Shown in pieces: positions 61,954 to 64,000 of a stretch of 64,000 nucleotides of DNA. A model generated the notes under the pieces. That model was given only the letters and a program-made list of their open reading frames with translations. It was not told the DNA's origin and did no database searches. Both the position numbers and the translations under genes were made by a program. Source of the stretch: a bacterium (GTDB taxonomy: Bacteria > Oederibacteriota > CAKKQC01); the NCBI GenBank assembly GCA_919901855.1, contig CAKKQC010000028.1:117598-181597 (forward strand), in the 5' to 3' direction. Every line of letters begins with the position of its first letter. Within the stretch, counting starts at the first letter, position 1.

Positions 61954-61994
61954 TCGGGCGGCTCCGTCCCCCCCCGACCGCCTGAACCTACGGC

Positions 61995-62075
61995 TTGCGG
62001 CTCGTCTTTGATTCGAGCGACTACATCGGGGCCTTGCGAGGCGACCGCTTCGGACGCCCGGTGACCAGTGGCTAG
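61995..62075 (+). pseudogene. 5' remnant of a second PIN-toxin gene
   Basis: A TTG-started stretch of 26 codons reading LRLVFDSSDYIGALRGDRFG before a stop. It repeats the first codons of the intact PIN gene at 61457 with near-identical DNA over about 40 nt (ACGGCTTGCGGCTCGTC at both places) and then diverges. The nuclease core is lost, so it cannot be functional. It marks an old duplication or a recombination scar around the 69-nt repeat. Confidence 0.8.
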
Positions 62076-62533
62076 CCGGAGGACGGGAGGAGGAGGTCGT
62101 GGGGACGGGTGTCAGGGAACGGCGGCGCGGGAGGAGGAGGTCGAAGTCAGTTCCACGAGCCGGAACGCGGCGTCAGTGGGGACATTGCAGCAGGTCATGC
62201 TGCGGCTGACCGCACTCCTGTGCGGCAGACGCACGCCGGCAATGGGATCGTCCAGGAAGTCGCTCTGGCCTCAGCCGCAGAGGCGAGTGGACACTGACGA
62301 GACCTCCGACAGGACCCGCGCCGCCGTCTGGACCCGCCCCTCGACTGGCCCCGATCCTTTCCTGCCGCTCCTTGACACGTCCTGATCCGCCCTGTTACCC
62401 TGCATTCAGGCGTCGCAGTGACGCCGCCTGGTCTGCGGAAAGGGCTGAGCCCACCTGCAAACGTTCGCACAACGGATCCCTTTTTCAGTCCGAGATGGCA
62501 GACTCCGGACACCACACGAAAGAGGGAGGCCCC
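62076..62533. other. Intergenic stretch without a gene
   Basis: About 460 bases. GGGAGGAGGAGGTCG occurs twice near 62088 and 62130 as a short direct repeat. Open frames exist on both strands but have low-complexity Arg/Ser composition and no family features. The GAGGGAGG ribosome-binding site of the next gene lies at its right edge. Confidence 0.5.
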
Positions 62534-63751
62534 ATGTCCTCGGAATTGCCCGCGAAGCCCAGTCTCGAACAGCTCAAGAAGCAGGCCAAAGACCTGCTCG
62601 CCGCGCACGCCGATCGTTTGCCGACCTGCCTGCCGGTCCTGCGTCAGCTCCACAAGTTCAAGGATGCGGACGACCAGGCCGTGTTTTCAGCCCCGCTGAA
62701 GCTGGCCGACGTCCAGTTCGCCCTGGCCATGGATTACGGATTCACCACGTGGGACGACCTCGTCCGGCACGTCGAGGGCCGCCAGTCGGGGCTCGGCGAG
62801 CGCGCGGCCCGCGCCTGGACCCGCCTGCGCAAGAGTGGGGCCCTGGCCGGGATCGTCGGTGGGGACGCCACGCCCGTCTCGGACGGCTCGTGGGAGGTCT
62901 TCACCATCTTCGAAATCGAGGGTCCCAAGGGCCGGTTCACCGTGCATGAGACGGAACCCGGCGAGCCGACCAACCGCCTCCTCCGGCAGAAGGGGCTGGC
63001 GGAGTTCCTGATCTCCCTGGGGATCCAGGCCCCGCGGATCACGACGCTGGAGGTGGACGGGCAGACGCTCGGCATCTACCCCAACCTCGGGGGGGAGTCG
63101 TTCAGCGGCGAGACGTTCCGCGACAAGTTCTCGCCGGCCGACCGGGAGCTGTACGTCACCCAGGTGGCCGAGATGCTGGACCGGATGCACGCGGTGCCCG
63201 TGGCCGAAGCCTGCCGGATCCTCGGTGTTCCGGTCATGAGCCTGGAGGAGGCCGCTCGGCAGAACCGGTTCGGAGGTTACCTCGACCTGCCCGTCATCGA
63301 GGGCAAGCTGGCGAAGGAAATGGACGTGGACCGGGCGCTGTACGACGCGTGGCGCGAGACGCGCGAGTGGATCACGACCTTCGTCTCCACGCCCGGGGAT
63401 CTCGTCTTTGGCCACCACGACATGTGGTTGTACAACACCCGGGTGACCAAGACCCCCGAGGGGTACCGGTTGACCGGTGTCTCGGGTCTGCACAACGCCG
63501 GACTGGGGAACCTGTACGACGAGTTCCTCCGGGTCGGCGGGCTCGGGCTGTATGACGGGGTGGATGGCGAGCCAGTCGGTCGACCGATCATCGAGGCCTA
63601 CAACCGGATGCCGGGCCACACGCGGCGGGTGGAGGAGGACCCCCTGCGCCATGCCATCGCAGCGTTCTGGTTCTATCTGGCCCATGAGAACACGGGCGAC
63701 TCCCGTCTGAATCTCCTGGGGCGCGCCAAGCGAACCCTGCTCCGGGGGTGA
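62534..63751 (+). CDS. APH-fold phosphotransferase-like protein with short N-terminal helical domain
   Basis: A 405-residue protein. The first ~90 residues (KPSLEQLKKQAKDLLAAHADRL; LADVQFALAMDYGFTTWDDLVRHVE) form the helical module often placed before ankyrin repeats or kinase-like domains in soil bacteria. From ~125 the chain follows the aminoglycoside phosphotransferase/choline kinase fold: an N-lobe with FEIEGPKGRFTVHET, then the catalytic loop FGHHDMWLYNTRV, an HxDxxxxN pattern with Asp and Asn in place. The second metal-binding Asp is not evident (VSGLHNAG). ATG at 62534 with ribosome-binding site GAGGGAGG. Substrate could be a sugar, amino alcohol or antibiotic. Confidence 0.78.
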   Translation: MSSELPAKPSLEQLKKQAKDLLAAHADRLPTCLPVLRQLHKFKDADDQAVFSAPLKLADVQFALAMDYGFTTWDDLVRHVEGRQSGLGERAARAWTRLRKSGALAGIVGGDATPVSDGSWEVFTIFEIEGPKGRFTVHETEPGEPTNRLLRQKGLAEFLISLGIQAPRITTLEVDGQTLGIYPNLGGESFSGETFRDKFSPADRELYVTQVAEMLDRMHAVPVAEACRILGVPVMSLEEAARQNRFGGYLDLPVIEGKLAKEMDVDRALYDAWRETREWITTFVSTPGDLVFGHHDMWLYNTRVTKTPEGYRLTGVSGLHNAGLGNLYDEFLRVGGLGLYDGVDGEPVGRPIIEAYNRMPGHTRRVEEDPLRHAIAAFWFYLAHENTGDSRLNLLGRAKRTLLRG

Positions 63752-63778
63752 GGAGTTGCGAGTTCTTGAGCAACTCCT
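63751..63778. terminator. Hairpin after the phosphotransferase gene
   Basis: Perfect 9-bp arms AGGAGTTGC (63751-63759) and GCAACTCCT (63770-63778) with a 10-nt loop, directly after the stop codon. Two more hairpins follow: 63780-63795 (6-bp arms, loop GTCC) and 63820-63846 (10-bp arms, 7-nt loop). Nothing coding is visible from 63752 to 64000. Confidence 0.6.
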
Positions 63779-64000
63779 ACGCGCCGTCCGGCGCGCAAGC
63801 GGAACCGCGGTGGGCATCGGCGCCCCGACGCGCATCGTCGGGGCGCTCGATCCGCCACGCTGACCGCAGGACGGGGCATCCGTGGGTGGTCACGAAAGGT
63901 GCTCATCCGCGTTGCGTCTGGCCGGCAAGTCGCTAGATAGGTTGTGTCAGTAGTGTCCCAACGTTAAGTGAACAACGACAACTGATTTGGGGCCTCGGCC

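Overview
This window is GC-rich bacterial DNA (third codon positions almost all G or C) from a diderm: it encodes a TolC-type outer-membrane channel, a PorV/PorQ-like beta-barrel, periplasmic adaptors and many exported hydrolases. No rRNA or tRNA gene is present, so the organism cannot be placed. The order rpsB-tsf-pyrH-frr-uppS-cdsA, lepA next to a signal peptidase gene, PorV/FlgD-type proteins and many exported glycan enzymes suggest an uncultured lineage away from the model phyla. Operon genes are tightly coupled (1-nt and 4-nt ATGA/GTGA overlaps). Many first genes have a -10 hexamer only 6-9 nt before the start codon, so leaderless transcripts look common.

Layout. (1) 0.2-6.7 kb, visibly lower GC: a compact DNA methyltransferase - restriction endonuclease - Vsr cassette, then a soluble zinc-finger/GAF-like sensor kinase and a receiver protein with no known output domain. 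This looks like acquired DNA. (2) 6.9-13.6 kb: a seven-gene leftward operon headed by an autoregulated TetR-type gene, then TolC channel, HlyD adaptor, two ATPases (a split form of the double ATPase YbhF) and two ABC-2 permeases, read from a near-consensus leaderless promoter with its operator inside. (3) 13.7-22.0 kb, leftward: a large signal peptidase I, a HAD-IIA phosphatase behind a structured ~190-nt leader, IolB, and two giant GT-C/TPR membrane proteins. (4) 22.0-33.3 kb, rightward housekeeping: lepA, second lepB, hemW, an NHL propeller protein, a PorV-like barrel, then rpsB-tsf-pyrH-frr-uppS-cdsA. (5) 33.4-61.2 kb: a glycan and carbohydrate region with a large exported glycosidase-like protein, a propeller-phosphoesterase, a GH36 alpha-galactosidase, a ferritin-VIT1 iron transporter, a solute-binding-protein/MalF fusion with an oversized MalG, a beta-lactamase-fold hydrolase, a threonine aldolase-like enzyme, a DUF4091-like protein, exported and cytosolic cellobiose 2-epimerase-like enzymes, a third GT-C protein and a GHL6 hydrolase. 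(6) 58.4-62.1 kb: two toxin-antitoxin modules and a toxin-gene remnant, with two copies of a 69-nt structured repeat. (7) 62.5-63.8 kb: an APH-fold phosphotransferase.

The carbohydrate genes read together as capture and trimming of external glycans: exported hydrolases and an exported epimerase outside, a CUT1 importer with a tethered binding protein, and cytosolic alpha-galactosidase and epimerase inside. No sugar-ABC ATPase is present, so a shared MsmX-like ATPase elsewhere is implied.

The least expected signals are: long perfect GC-rich hairpins whose 3-4-nt loops carry GGA, some inside coding sequence; the 69-nt toxin-associated element with compensatory base changes; the solute-binding-protein/MalF fusion with its repeat-bearing MalG partner; the zinc-finger kinase/receiver pair beside the restriction cassette; and a toxin gene whose only plausible start codon is CTG.
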